Shown in pieces: positions 17,003 to 26,458 of a stretch of DNA of 64,000 bases. Positions within the stretch are counted from its first letter, which is position 1. Each line of letters begins with the position of its first letter. Source of the stretch: Frigoriglobus tundricola (lineage in GTDB: Bacteria > Planctomycetota > Planctomycetia > Gemmatales > Gemmataceae); NCBI RefSeq assembly GCF_013128195.2, contig NZ_CP053452.2:8060001-8124000 (forward strand). Reading direction: 5' to 3'. The notes under the pieces were generated by a model, which had not been told where the DNA came from, searched no databases, and saw nothing but the letters and a program-made list of their open reading frames with translations. The position numbers and the translations under genes are program-made.

Positions 17003-18799
17003 ATGGCCAGCCTTTTACAGATCACGCAGGCCCACAAGAGTTACGGCGATCAGGTGCTCCTCGACGACGCCGAGGCCACCATTAGCGACAACGTGAAGGT
17101 CGGGTTCGTCGGGCGGAACGGCGCCGGGAAGAGCACGCTCCTGCGCATCCTGATCGGGGAGGAGGAACTCGACAGCGGTGAGGTCATCCGCCACCCCAGC
17201 CTGCGGTTGGGCTACCTCCGCCAGCACGACCCGTTCCTGCCGGGGGAGACCGGGCTCGAATACCTGATGCGCGACAGTGAACAGCCGGACTGGAAGTGCG
17301 GCGAGGTCGCCGGGCAGTTCGAGCTGAAGGGCCTGTACCTCAACGGCCCGATCGCGAAGCTCTCCGGCGGCTGGCAGACGCGACTGAAGCTCGCGGCGCT
17401 CCTGCTCCACGAACCGAACCTGCTCGTCCTCGACGAGCCGACGAACTTCCTCGACCTGCGCACGCAGATCCTGCTCGAACACTTCCTCCGCGACTTCCGC
17501 GCGGCGTGCCTGATCGTGTCGCACGACCGGGCGTTCCTCGGCGCGACGTGCGACCACACGCTCGGCCTGTCGCGCGGCAAGCTCACGGCGTTCCCCGGCA
17601 AGGTGGACGCGTACCTGGTGTTCGAGAAGGAGCGGCGCGAGCACGACGAGCGGTCCAACGCCGCGATCCTCGCCAAGCGCCGGCACCTCGAGGACTTCAT
17701 CGCCCGCAACAAGGCCCGCGCGAGCACGGCGGCGCTGGCCCAGTCGAAGGCGAAGGCGCTCGAGAAGCTGGAGACGGTGGAGATCGAGCGGGACGAGCCG
17801 ACGGCCAGCATCCGCGCGCCGCGGGTCGAGCCCCGTAAGGGGCCGGCGCTCCGCTGCCGCGATCTCGCCATCGGGTACCCGGAGCGGCAGATCGCGTCGG
17901 ACGTGCAACTGGAGATCGACCACGGCTCGCGGGCGGCCATCGTCGGCGACAACGGCCAGGGCAAGACGACGTTCCTGCGGACGATCGTCGATTCGCTGAA
18001 GCCGCTCGCGGGCGACGTGCGCTGGGGCCACGGGTGCAAGATCGGCGTGTACGCCCAGCACGTGTACACGACGCTCCCGCCCACGTACACCGTCGTCGAG
18101 TACCTGCGGTCGAAGGGCAGGGGCCGGACCGAGCAGGAGATTCTGACCGTCGCCGGCGCGCTCCTCTTCCGCAAGTCGCACACCGAGAAGCCGATCTCGG
18201 TGCTGTCCGGCGGCGAGCGGGCGCGGCTGTGCCTCGCGGGGCTGCTCCTCAGCGATTACAACATCCTGATCCTCGACGAGCCCGGAAACCACCTCGACGT
18301 GGACACCGTGGAGGCCCTCGTGGACGCGCTCCTCGAGTACCAGGGCACGGTGATCTTCACGAGCCACGACCGGCACTTCACGAGCAAGGTCGCGACGTGC
18401 ATCATTGAGGTCCGCGAGGGCAAGGTCACGAACTACAACGGCAAGTACGACGACTACGTGTACCGGGTGAACAAGGAGATCGAGGCCGGCGAGCGCGAGG
18501 CCGCGGCCGGGCGGGTGAAGGCCCCGGCCGACGTCCTCAAGGCGCCCAAATCGGCAGCGGCGGCCCTGCGGCGGGGCGCGGCCGACATCCGCAAAGAGAT
18601 GGCAGTAACGGAGAAAACCATCGCCCAGCTCGACGGGCAGAGGAAGGAACTGGACGCGCGATTGACCGAACCCCACGACCCGGACGAACTCCAGCGCCTG
18701 TGCGACGAACTCGCGGAGATCGCGGACCAACTTGACACCGCCGAAGCCAAGTGGCTCAAGCTGCAAGGCGAGTTGGAAGCGACGGGGGAGAAGGAGTAG
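17003..18799 (+). CDS. ABC-F family ATPase (Uup/Ettabc-type)
   Basis: 598 residues from ATG 17003 (MASLLQITQAHKSYG); the frame runs a further 96 bases upstream without family similarity. Two ATP-binding domains: Walker A GRNGAGKST with LSGGW and LLVLDEPTNFLD; and GDNGQGKTT with LSGGERARL and LILDEPGNHLD. No membrane segments, so this is a soluble ABC-F protein of the kind that acts on ribosomes. The linker between domains (residues about 235-290) is Lys/Arg/Glu-rich and helical. The C-terminal 90 residues (AVTEKTIAQLDGQRKELDAR) form a coiled coil as in Uup. In the second domain Asn-His-Leu-Asp keeps the usual H-loop neighbour. Confidence 0.92.
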   Translation: MASLLQITQAHKSYGDQVLLDDAEATISDNVKVGFVGRNGAGKSTLLRILIGEEELDSGEVIRHPSLRLGYLRQHDPFLPGETGLEYLMRDSEQPDWKCGEVAGQFELKGLYLNGPIAKLSGGWQTRLKLAALLLHEPNLLVLDEPTNFLDLRTQILLEHFLRDFRAACLIVSHDRAFLGATCDHTLGLSRGKLTAFPGKVDAYLVFEKERREHDERSNAAILAKRRHLEDFIARNKARASTAALAQSKAKALEKLETVEIERDEPTASIRAPRVEPRKGPALRCRDLAIGYPERQIASDVQLEIDHGSRAAIVGDNGQGKTTFLRTIVDSLKPLAGDVRWGHGCKIGVYAQHVYTTLPPTYTVVEYLRSKGRGRTEQEILTVAGALLFRKSHTEKPISVLSGGERARLCLAGLLLSDYNILILDEPGNHLDVDTVEALVDALLEYQGTVIFTSHDRHFTSKVATCIIEVREGKVTNYNGKYDDYVYRVNKEIEAGEREAAAGRVKAPADVLKAPKSAAAALRRGAADIRKEMAVTEKTIAQLDGQRKELDARLTEPHDPDELQRLCDELAEIADQLDTAEAKWLKLQGELEATGEKE

Positions 18800-18814
18800 G
18801 TTGCGAACGGGGGT

Positions 18815-18830
18815 CGGGGGTGAACCCCCG
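18815..18830. terminator. short GC hairpin
   Basis: CGGGGGT-GA-ACCCCCG forms a 7-bp stem between the ABC-F stop and the glycosyltransferase start. It has no T-tract; the terminator role is a guess. Confidence 0.3.
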
Positions 18831-18857
18831 GCGCTTGGGACTGTCAGGAAGGACAAC

Positions 18858-20399
18858 ATGACGGGAACACGCGACGCCCGCGCGCCGGCGGGGGCGATCT
18901 CGCTCGGGATCGAACTGACGCTGCTCGTGGCACTGGCGGCTGCGGTTCGGCTGGTCGGTGTCGGTGAGAGTCTGTGGCTCGACGAACTCTTCACCTCTTG
19001 GGTGGTACTCGGCCCGGACGGAACCCTGTCGGAACGCGCGGCTCTCGGAAACGCCGCCGCACCGTTCTACTGGCTCGTGAAGGGATCGGTCGCGATCTTC
19101 GGCGCGTCGGAATGGGCCATCCGGCTCCCCTCGGTGGCCTTCGGGGCGGCTGTTCCTGTGGTCGTTTACGTTCTGACCAGGACGCTATCGGGATCGAACT
19201 GGGCCGCCCGGATTGCTGCTGTACTGGTCGCGCTCGACGGTTTCTGTTGCGCCTACGCGGCGGAAGCGCGGCCGTACTCGGTGCTCCAGTTCTTCGGCGC
19301 TCTGCAACTCCTCGCGTTCTGGAAGCTGCTGAACGGCGGATCGGTGCGGTGGCGCGTCGGTTTCGTGGCTTGTACGATCGCGATGGGCTTCCTCCAATTC
19401 GTCGGATTGGCCGTCGTTGCGGGCGAAATCGTCTACTACGCACTGCTTCGGCTTCGTGGCGAGCGTTCGGCGTTCACACCGACCCGCTTTCTGGTGGACC
19501 TCGGGCTCGCCGGCGTCGCACTGCTCCCGCTGGTGCCGCTCGTTCTCGCGATTCTCGGGCGGAAGGCGAATTTCGACATTTCGGCCAAGCCGGTCGGACT
19601 GGAAGACCTTGTGATCCTCCACCGGCAGCCGGCGTACCTGATCCTGCCGTTCGTGGCGGCGGCGTTCGTGCAGTTCGCGCGCCGGGCCGAGTCGGACGCA
19701 CCGCGCGGCTGGGTCGTTCCGCTCGCGTTCTGTCTCATCGTGTTCTACGCCACCGTGGGACCGATCTGGGTGGCGCACCGGATCGGCGGCCCGACCCTGT
19801 TCCGGTTGCGGTACACGATGGTGCTGTACCTGCTCCCGCTCATGTGCGCCGGGATGGCGAGTGTGGCGTGGCCGGCACGCGGGGCGCGGGTCGCGTTCGC
19901 GCTGGCCGCGCTCGTGTTCGGTCAGTTGGTCGAGAGCCCGGCCCGGCGGATCGCCTCCGGCGGGTCGCCCCGGCTATCGCACGACGACTGGCGCGGGGCC
20001 GTGCGGGTGGTGAACGAGAGGGCCGCACCGGCGGCTCCCGTCTTCGTCCGCGCGGGGTGGATCGAAACGGACGGGTATCTCCAGGCCGACGGCCCGTTGA
20101 TCGGACCGTATCTGACGCTCCCCGTCCGCACCCTGTACAAGCTGGACGGGTCCGAGCGCCCGGTTCGGTCGTTGACGTACGCGGGCGATTTCGCCACGGA
20201 TGCCGACACCGAGTTGATCGGCCGGGCGGGCGAAGCGTGGGTTCTCGTGCAGGGCGATCCGGCAACGATTGATAAGGTGGTCGATCGGGTGGTTGCGCGA
20301 CTCACGAAGAACGGGCTGTCCGTCACCGTTGCGGATCGTACCGCGAAACGAAATGTAACAGCGTTTCGCGTGGTGGTCACGCGGGGGCGGCCGGCGTGA
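18858..20399 (+). CDS. GT39/ArnT-type membrane glycosyltransferase
   Basis: 513 residues from ATG 18858, which follows AGGAAGGA. The acidic motif in the first loop, SLWLDELFTSW, is the Asp-Glu pair typical of GT-C enzymes that use polyprenyl-phosphate sugars. About ten to eleven hydrophobic helices follow, with GASEWAIRLPSVAFG being a hallmark of the PMT/ArnT group. The last 130 residues are a soluble, probably external domain. It would move a lipid-linked sugar to a lipid or protein on the outer face of the cytoplasmic membrane. Acceptor unknown. Its 3' end overlaps the convergent methyltransferase gene by 23 bases. Confidence 0.85.
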   Translation: MTGTRDARAPAGAISLGIELTLLVALAAAVRLVGVGESLWLDELFTSWVVLGPDGTLSERAALGNAAAPFYWLVKGSVAIFGASEWAIRLPSVAFGAAVPVVVYVLTRTLSGSNWAARIAAVLVALDGFCCAYAAEARPYSVLQFFGALQLLAFWKLLNGGSVRWRVGFVACTIAMGFLQFVGLAVVAGEIVYYALLRLRGERSAFTPTRFLVDLGLAGVALLPLVPLVLAILGRKANFDISAKPVGLEDLVILHRQPAYLILPFVAAAFVQFARRAESDAPRGWVVPLAFCLIVFYATVGPIWVAHRIGGPTLFRLRYTMVLYLLPLMCAGMASVAWPARGARVAFALAALVFGQLVESPARRIASGGSPRLSHDDWRGAVRVVNERAAPAAPVFVRAGWIETDGYLQADGPLIGPYLTLPVRTLYKLDGSERPVRSLTYAGDFATDADTELIGRAGEAWVLVQGDPATIDKVVDRVVARLTKNGLSVTVADRTAKRNVTAFRVVVTRGRPA

Positions 20400-21132
20400 G
20401 CGGGCGTTCGGCGAGGAGCAACCAGCCGTAGACCCGCGCCCCGCGTGCCGCACGCCCGTCCAGCCCGATCGCGCTCGACTCGCGCACAATGAAGCCGGCT
20501 GCTTCGAGCCCGCCGACCGCTCCCGCGTGCGTGAAGTGATGGAGCGTGAGCGGCGCGCCGCCGTAGGCTTGCGGCATCGTGATTTCGCCGGCGCGCGCTC
20601 GCCCCAGCAGGGTTCGGAGCCGCTGACCCGCGACGCGCTTCCACCCCAGCCCGCCGAAAAACCGGTTGTGAACGTGCAGCACGAACCGCCCGCCGGGCTT
20701 CAGCACGCGGAACGCGTTCGCCATGACCTTCGCCCGGTTCCCCGCGCCGCGAACCATGCCGAGCGTGCTGAACAGGCACGCCGCGGAGTCGAACGACTGA
20801 TCCGGGAGTTCGGTGAGTTCGACGAGGTTCGCTTGGAGGAAGCTTGCCGGAGGTACGTTTGTCCGTGCCTTGGCGAGCATCTCCTCGGACAGATCGACGC
20901 CCACGCAATCGAACCCTTTCGCTGCGAAGTGGGCACACAACCGTCCCGTCCCGCAGCCGAGATCGAGTAACCGTCCGGGCGGCGTGAAGCTGCGCTCGCA
21001 GAACGCGATATCCGCCCGCGCCAGAGGCGATTCGCGCATCTGCTCGTCGTAGCCGGCGACCATTTCGTTCGCGTGCAAGTAGTTCCACAGCCCGCGATCG
21101 ACGCCGGGCGGGAGTTGCCATTCGGGAATCAT
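20377..21132 (-). CDS. class I SAM-dependent methyltransferase
   Basis: 251 residues from ATG 21132 (MIPEWQLPPGVDRGLWNYLH); an upstream in-frame ATG at 21228 would add a stretch without family character. The SAM motif LLDLGCGTGRLCAHFAAKGF and CVGVDLSEEMLAKARTN are textbook methyltransferase motifs, followed by AACLFSTLGMVRGAGNRAK and VLKPGGRFVLHVHNR. The target is not predictable, and small-molecule methylation is the common use of this family. Its 3' end overlaps the glycosyltransferase by 23 bases; it is divergent from the enolase-superfamily gene. Confidence 0.85.
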   Translation of the reverse strand: MIPEWQLPPGVDRGLWNYLHANEMVAGYDEQMRESPLARADIAFCERSFTPPGRLLDLGCGTGRLCAHFAAKGFDCVGVDLSEEMLAKARTNVPPASFLQANLVELTELPDQSFDSAACLFSTLGMVRGAGNRAKVMANAFRVLKPGGRFVLHVHNRFFGGLGWKRVAGQRLRTLLGRARAGEITMPQAYGGAPLTLHHFTHAGAVGGLEAAGFIVRESSAIGLDGRAARGARVYGWLLLAERPLTPAAPA

Positions 21133-21217
21133 GTCGAAACTGAGTAGTGGGCACGGTGGGGGCAGTAGTGATAATATCGGTATTCTAACCCCCCTCTCCC
21201 CCGTCCACTGTTCACTG

Positions 21218-22573
21218 ATGAAAAGCACGCAGATCCGCGTTCGCGAAGTGTACTTTGAGTACGAAGATTTTCGCTACCGCACGCCGATCAAGTTCGGCGG
21301 GACCGCGCTCGACCGCGTCACGCTGCTGAACGTGCGGATCGTCGTCGAGGGCGGCACCGGGAAGTCCGCGGCCGGGGTCGCGTCGATGCCGCTGGGGAAC
21401 GTGTGGGCGTTCCCGTCGCGCGTCCTCACCTACGACCAGACCCTCGGGGCGATGCGGTTCATCGCGTCGCGCGTCGCGGAGGACTACCGCACCTCTGGCC
21501 TCTCCGGCCACCCGATCGACATCACCCACCGCCTGGAACCGGAACTGCTGCTGGCGGGCGCCGACTTCACCGCGATCCACCGGCTGGCCGAACCGGTGCC
21601 CAAACTCGCGGTTCTGGTCGTCGCGTCCGCGTTCGACGCGGCCCTGCACGACGCCTACGGCAAACTGTTCGGGCTCAGCAGCTACCACACCTACGGTCCG
21701 GAGTTCTTGGAACACGATCTCGGGGAATACCTCGGGGCCGAATTCGACGGGCTGCGGCTCGATCACTTCATCACGCCCGAACCGAAGGCGAAGATGCCGC
21801 TGTACCACCTCGTCGGCGCGCTCGACGCGCTGACGAGCGCGGACGCGCCCGAGCCGCTCGCCGACGGGCTGCCCAACACCCTGGGCGAGTGGATCGCCCG
21901 CGACGGCCTCACGCACCTGAAGATCAAACTCAACGGCGACGACCTGACCTGGGACGTGGAGCGGTGCGTGCGGGTGAACGCGGTCGCCGAGGAGCAATCG
22001 GCGCGGCGCCGCGGCGGCACCCGGTGGTGGTACTCGCTCGACTTCAACGAGCGGTGCCAGAACGTCGAGTACCTGCTGGAGTTCCTCCGGCGCCTGAAGG
22101 AGCGCGCGCCGGCCGGCTACGACCGAGTCCAATACATCGAACAACCGACTGCTCGCGACCTGGCTGCGAACCCGCAGAACCCGATGCACGAAGCCGCGAA
22201 GCTCAAGCCGGTGGTGATCGACGAGTCGCTCGTGGATCGGGAGTCGTTGAAGCTCGCGATGGCGATGGGTTACACGGGGGTGGCGTTCAAGGCGTGTAAG
22301 GGGCAAACGCAGTCGCTCCTCCTTGCTGCCGCGGCACAGCAGTACGGCTTGTTCCGCTGCGTACAGGACCTGACCTGTGTCGGCGCGTCGCTGATCCACT
22401 CGGCCGGTCTGGCGGCGCACGTGCCCGGCGTCGCCGCGATCGAGGCGAACGGCCGCCAGTACTGCCCGGCGGCGAACGCGGCATGGGACGCGAAGTTCCC
22501 CGGCGTGTTCACGATCCGGGACGGCGCGATGAACACCGGGATCCTCAACGGACCGGGGTTGGGGACGGCGTGA
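21218..22573 (+). CDS. enolase-superfamily (mandelate racemase/muconate lactonizing enzyme-like) protein
   Basis: 451 residues from ATG 21218. A capping domain (residues 1-130) precedes a TIM barrel. Candidate metal-site carboxylates and catalytic Lys are HLKIKLNGDD, YSLDFNERCQNVE, YIEQPT and VVIDESLVDRE, in the usual enolase-superfamily order. FKACKGQTQSLL supplies a further Lys. Members abstract a proton alpha to a carboxylate with Mg2+ bound; substrates range over acid sugars and amino-acid derivatives. Neighbours do not fix the substrate. Confidence 0.8.
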   Translation: MKSTQIRVREVYFEYEDFRYRTPIKFGGTALDRVTLLNVRIVVEGGTGKSAAGVASMPLGNVWAFPSRVLTYDQTLGAMRFIASRVAEDYRTSGLSGHPIDITHRLEPELLLAGADFTAIHRLAEPVPKLAVLVVASAFDAALHDAYGKLFGLSSYHTYGPEFLEHDLGEYLGAEFDGLRLDHFITPEPKAKMPLYHLVGALDALTSADAPEPLADGLPNTLGEWIARDGLTHLKIKLNGDDLTWDVERCVRVNAVAEEQSARRRGGTRWWYSLDFNERCQNVEYLLEFLRRLKERAPAGYDRVQYIEQPTARDLAANPQNPMHEAAKLKPVVIDESLVDRESLKLAMAMGYTGVAFKACKGQTQSLLLAAAAQQYGLFRCVQDLTCVGASLIHSAGLAAHVPGVAAIEANGRQYCPAANAAWDAKFPGVFTIRDGAMNTGILNGPGLGTA

Positions 22574-22824
22574 ACGTTAGCGATTCATCAGTTCGTGGCT
22601 TCGCCCGTCGTCGATCACCCGCCAGTCACTGCCTCGTCTAATTGTTCACCTCCATCGTCTGTGAACTGCGCGCGCAACGATGCGGGCGTGATGGCCGTGC
22701 CGAGCGAGTGCACCGATCGTCCGTTCGACAAATCGGCGATGGCCGAGCGGCGTGGCCTTCGTTCATCCACGTTGTAAGTTATCAACCGGGGCCTCCTCTC
22801 CGCCCCGCGGAGCGCCACGCCGCG

Positions 22825-24141
22825 ATGAGTACGCACCTGCCAGGGACCGGCATCGATCACACGCCCGTCACCGAAGCCGACCTGCTCGACTACTTTCGCT
22901 CGGGGGCCAAACCCCCGACCAGGTGGCGGGTCGGTGCGGAGTTCGAGAAGTTCGCCGTTCTCCGGGAGAACGGTCGGCAGATCGGCTTTGACGACGGCAT
23001 CGAGCGCGTGCTCCACGCGCTGACGGTTCTGTTCGCCTGGGAGCCCCACGCCGAAGCCGGGCGACTCACGACGCTCACCCGCGGCGGGGCCACCATTTCC
23101 GTCGAACCCGGCGGGCAACTCGAACTCTCCACTTCGCCCACGGCTCACCTCGCGGACCTGCGAGCGGAGTTCGAAACGCACCTGAACGAACTCCGGGCCG
23201 TTACCGACCCCGCACACGTGGCCTGGCTCGGGTGCGGGGTGACGCCGTTCAGTCCGGTGGAGGCGATCCCGCTGAACCCGCGGCCGCGGCACCGGTTGAT
23301 GGCCGAATACCTCCCGACGCGGTCGCCGACCGCCCTTCACATGATGAAGGCGACGGCCAGCACGCAGGCGACCTTCGACTACGAGAGCGAGGAGGACGCC
23401 GGGCGCAAATTCGCGGTGGCGCTGACGCTCAGCCCCGTGGTGAACGCGCTGTTCGCCAACTCGCCGATGTCCGCCGGCGCGCGGACGGAGTTCGTCTCGT
23501 TCCGATCGAACATCTGGCACCGGATGGACCCGGACCGCTGCGGGTTTCTCACGGGCCTGCTCGCGGGCGAGGTGACGTTCGCGCGCTGGGTGCAGCTCGT
23601 CCTCGACGTGCCGCTGCTCTTGCTCGCCGAGGGCGAGTCTTTCCGGCCGGCACCGAAAGCGACGTTCCGCGAGTTCCTGAACCGCGGCATCGACGGCCGG
23701 TACCCGACCCGGTACGACTGGGACATTCACCTGTCCACGATGTTCACCGAAGCGCGCCTGAAGCGGTTCCTGGAAGTGCGCGGCGCGGACGCGACGCCGA
23801 CCGCGCTCGCCGTGCCGGCGCTGTGGAAGGGCTTGCTCTACGACGCCACCGCGCTCACCGCCGCGACCGCGTTGGCCCGTCGGTTCAAGCCCGAGGAACT
23901 GCGACCGCTCTCGGAGGCCGCGTCACGGTTCGGCTTACGCGCCGAGTACCGCGGGAAGCCGCTCGCCGACTGGTGCCGCGAAGTGGTCGCCATTGCCGAC
24001 GCGGGCTTGAAGCGCCAGGGCGAAGAGACGGCGTACCTGGATGCGCTCCGCGAGGTCGTTGCCTCCGGGCGCTCACCGGGCGAACGGTGGCCGACCGGCG
24101 GCGTGGCGGCGGTGATTGGCGCGTGCGAATACCGCGCGTGA
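22825..24141 (+). CDS. glutamate-cysteine ligase, GCS2 (plant/alphaproteobacterial) type
   Basis: 438 residues from ATG 22825. It shows GAEFEKFAVLRE, RGGATISVEPGGQLELSTSP, and RHRLMAEYLPTRSPTALHMM, the catalytic core of GCS2 enzymes, which join glutamate and cysteine through the gamma-carboxyl with ATP. FEKF supplies a metal-binding Glu; EPGGQLELS supplies glutamate-binding and metal-binding residues. Length matches the family. The product gamma-glutamylcysteine is a thiol reductant itself or the first step to glutathione or ergothioneine; no gshB is nearby. It is a single gene, followed by the palindrome array. Confidence 0.85.
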   Translation: MSTHLPGTGIDHTPVTEADLLDYFRSGAKPPTRWRVGAEFEKFAVLRENGRQIGFDDGIERVLHALTVLFAWEPHAEAGRLTTLTRGGATISVEPGGQLELSTSPTAHLADLRAEFETHLNELRAVTDPAHVAWLGCGVTPFSPVEAIPLNPRPRHRLMAEYLPTRSPTALHMMKATASTQATFDYESEEDAGRKFAVALTLSPVVNALFANSPMSAGARTEFVSFRSNIWHRMDPDRCGFLTGLLAGEVTFARWVQLVLDVPLLLLAEGESFRPAPKATFREFLNRGIDGRYPTRYDWDIHLSTMFTEARLKRFLEVRGADATPTALAVPALWKGLLYDATALTAATALARRFKPEELRPLSEAASRFGLRAEYRGKPLADWCREVVAIADAGLKRQGEETAYLDALREVVASGRSPGERWPTGGVAAVIGACEYRA

Positions 24142-24162
24142 TACGCCGCCTCTCCCTCCCCC

Positions 24163-24327
24163 CCCAGGGCGTTGCCCTGGGCTGGGGAATGTCACCCCTT
24201 CGGGGTGAGCGCTCGTGGCAGGCTGCAAGCCTGCGATTCCTCAGCCCAGGGCAACGCCCTGGGGGGGAGGGGAGACTCGTGGCAGGCTGCAAGCCTGCGA
24301 TTTCCCAGCCCAGGGCGACGCCCTGGG
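24163..24327. repeat. array of REP-like palindromes beside a tyrosine transposase
   Basis: Three copies of CCCAGGGC-n3-GCCCTGGG at 24163-24181, 24245-24263 and 24309-24327. Between them are a TCACCCC-TTC-GGGGTGA hairpin (24192-24208) and two GGCAGGCTGCAAGCCTGC hairpins. The orientation of the linking text CTGAGGAAT alternates. The array fills the gap between the GCS2 gene stop and the transposase stop, ending 13 bases from the latter. Confidence 0.93.
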
Positions 24328-24340
24328 TGGAGGTGAAGAT

Positions 24341-24790
24341 TCAATCCCAGACCGTGCGCTTATCGCATTCCTCGCCGGCCCGGTAGAGGAGGCCGCGAAA
24401 CTCGTCCTGGTACGGCAAGGCGGCCTGGTGCTGCGCCTGGTTCGCAATATACGCGGTGACGCGGGGCACGTGCGGTGGGCTGACCGAAAACGCTCCGTAA
24501 CCGTTCTGCCAGTAGAAATGACTCGGCCCGCCGTGTTCCTTGGCCCATTTCGAGGATTCCTTTTTCAACTCCTCCACCGCCTTGCACAACGCAACCGTTT
24601 TGTGGAGTGCGAACAGGATGTGGACGTGGTCCTCGACACCACCGGCGATGATCGCGGGGCAATCGATTCCATTTGCCGTGCCCACAAGGTACGCGAACAG
24701 CTCAGGGTTCAGGTCGCCGGTTATAAGGGGCTGGCGGTACTTCGTGCTGAAGACCAGATGAATCAGGTTCCGGGCGACGGATTGCGACAC
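24341..24790 (-). mobile_element. REP-associated tyrosine transposase (RAYT, Y1/IS200-like)
   Basis: 149 residues from GTG 24790, chosen because GAGGAGA lies eight bases ahead; the frame is open further upstream. The HUH motif is EDHVHILF (His55, His57) and the catalytic Tyr is probably Tyr98 in WQNGYGAFSVS. Other family marks are NLIHLVFSTKYRQP at the start and VAYI-like VTAYIANQAQHQ near the end. HUH single-strand transposases of this type cut and move REP palindromes in other bacteria. All key residues are present, so it may be active. No matching left/right IS ends were found; the palindromes occur only on its 3' side. Confidence 0.9.
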
Positions 24791-24827
24791 GGTGGATCTC
24801 CTCGACAACTGATCCCGGGCGACACAT

Positions 24828-26042
24828 TCACCCCTTCCACACCGCAACCTGCCCACTCCGCACGGACTCGTTCGCGAGGTGTGCGGCGCTCGCCGCGCTA
24901 ACGCCGGCCTCGGCGGGGCAGGCCACTTTCTTCGAGCGGTCGCGGACGCACTCGATCCAGTTCATCAGGTGGAGCAGTTCCCCGTCCGGCTTGTCGTAGA
25001 AGTCCAGCCCCTTCTGTGGGTCGGTGCCGAGTATCCGCGCCGACGGCTCCGGCTTCTTCTTGCCGCGGTCCGGGATGATCTCGTACCGACCGCGATCAAC
25101 GTACAGCGTTCCTTCCGTGCCCATGAACTCGGTCATCGCCCCGTTCCGGTTGTTGCTGAACGTGCCCTCGAAGTAGACCTGCACCTGCTTGTCCGGGTAG
25201 CGCAGCAGCGTTTGAACCGTGTCGGGCGTCTCCCACACGTCCTTGGCCGCTAACCAGTCGCCCGCGCTCGCGGCCGAGGCCGGGTGGTCGAGGTCGAGGA
25301 ACCAGTGGACCACGTCGATCCAGTGAACCATCAGGTCGGTGAAGATGCCGCCGCCGAAGTCCCAGAACCAGCGCCACTGCCGGAACTTGTACGCGTCGAA
25401 GTCCTGCGCCTTCGCGCCGCAGAACCGCTTCCAGTCCACCTTGGCCGGGTCGAGCGGGTCCTTCCCCCGCTGGAACCGGTTGGCGTTGCGGTTCCAGGTG
25501 CAGTGAACCTTGTGGACCTGCCCGATCACCCCGGCCCGGAGCAACTTGTACGCTTCGAGCAGGTGCGTCATGCTCCGCTGCTGCGTGCCGACCTGCACCA
25601 CCCGCTTGTTCTCGTTCTGCGCCGCGATCACCACCTTGCCTTCCGCGAGGGAGTGCGTGAGCGGCTTCTCGACGTAGACGTCCTTACCGGCCTTGCACGC
25701 GGCCACGGTCAGGGGCACGTGCCAGTGGTCCGGTGCCGCGATCAGCACTGCGTCCACGTCCTTGCGGGCGAGCAACTCTTCGTGCGCTTTTGTGGCGAAC
25801 GCCCTCGGGTCGGCCAGCTTCTTCGCGGCTTCGAGGTTGTCGTCGAAGACGTCGCACACGGCGGTGATCTTCACGTTGGGGAGAGCGGGGAACGACTTCA
25901 GCAGGTGCTTGCACCGCCCGCCGACGCCGATGAGGCCGATCTGGAGCGTGTCGTTCGCGACGAACCCGCGCGCGGACTCGGTGAGGAGGGAACCGGTGGC
26001 GAGCGCCGAAGTGGCGATGAACGTGCGGCGGTCCGTGGTCAT
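24828..26042 (-). CDS. Tat-exported Gfo/Idh/MocA-family oxidoreductase
   Basis: 404 residues from ATG 26042. The start is a Tat signal (TDRRTFIATSALATGSLL, ending near SARGFVAND). The NAD(P)-binding GLIGVGGRCKHLL follows, then AAPDHWHVPLTVAACKAGKD and VYVEKPLTHSLAEG, where the Lys of EKP is catalytic, and the C-terminal dehydrogenase domain with FTDLMVHWIDVVHWFLD. Exported members of this family are numerous in planctomycetes and act on sugars or cyclitols. The substrate is not known. It is transcribed toward the transposase gene, which starts 37 bases after its stop. Confidence 0.9.
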   Translation of the reverse strand: MTTDRRTFIATSALATGSLLTESARGFVANDTLQIGLIGVGGRCKHLLKSFPALPNVKITAVCDVFDDNLEAAKKLADPRAFATKAHEELLARKDVDAVLIAAPDHWHVPLTVAACKAGKDVYVEKPLTHSLAEGKVVIAAQNENKRVVQVGTQQRSMTHLLEAYKLLRAGVIGQVHKVHCTWNRNANRFQRGKDPLDPAKVDWKRFCGAKAQDFDAYKFRQWRWFWDFGGGIFTDLMVHWIDVVHWFLDLDHPASAASAGDWLAAKDVWETPDTVQTLLRYPDKQVQVYFEGTFSNNRNGAMTEFMGTEGTLYVDRGRYEIIPDRGKKKPEPSARILGTDPQKGLDFYDKPDGELLHLMNWIECVRDRSKKVACPAEAGVSAASAAHLANESVRSGQVAVWKG

Positions 26043-26458
26043 GGGAGGCTCCGTGGGAGAGGCCGCATGATACCACGGCGCTTGCGGAGGGTGCCAGAAG
26101 CTGGCGCCGGTCCTTTTTTCGGCACCCGATTCGTGACGGTGCGGGTGCTCGGGACCGGCGGCTCGAATACAAGACGGATCCGCATCCCTCTCACAGTGTC
26201 GAGAGCGGCTCACCGTGGTGATTTTTACCGGCCCCTGAAACTCTCCGAGGGTTGGCGGGTAGCAGTGCGAGAGAACGGGGCGCGTACGCTGCTGAAACCC
26301 GCGGCCGGCGCGCGTTGTGGGTCGGCCATAGGATAGCAGTGATGGCCCTCGGGAGTTTTCGCTTCAGCCGAGCGGGCTCCGGCGGGCAAGGCCCCGTTGG
26401 CCCGGCGACCGTCCTTCGACCCGTCTTGACCTGACACAACCTGAATTGGAGGCGCACC
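26043..26458. other. divergent intergenic region without a gene
   Basis: 416 bases between the Gfo/Idh/MocA and sppA starts, presumably carrying both promoters. Short frames here have no family character. I see no tRNA or long inverted repeat. Confidence 0.5.

Noticed and set aside
22615..22770. 51-codon minus-strand frame reading RSAIADLSNGRSVHSLGTAI
   Set aside because: The text looks protein-like and has a GTG start, but no ribosome binding site and no family; too short to support as a gene.
24872..26336. Plus-strand frames over the Gfo/Idh/MocA gene
   Set aside because: Antisense to a complete oxidoreductase with signal peptide and cofactor motif.
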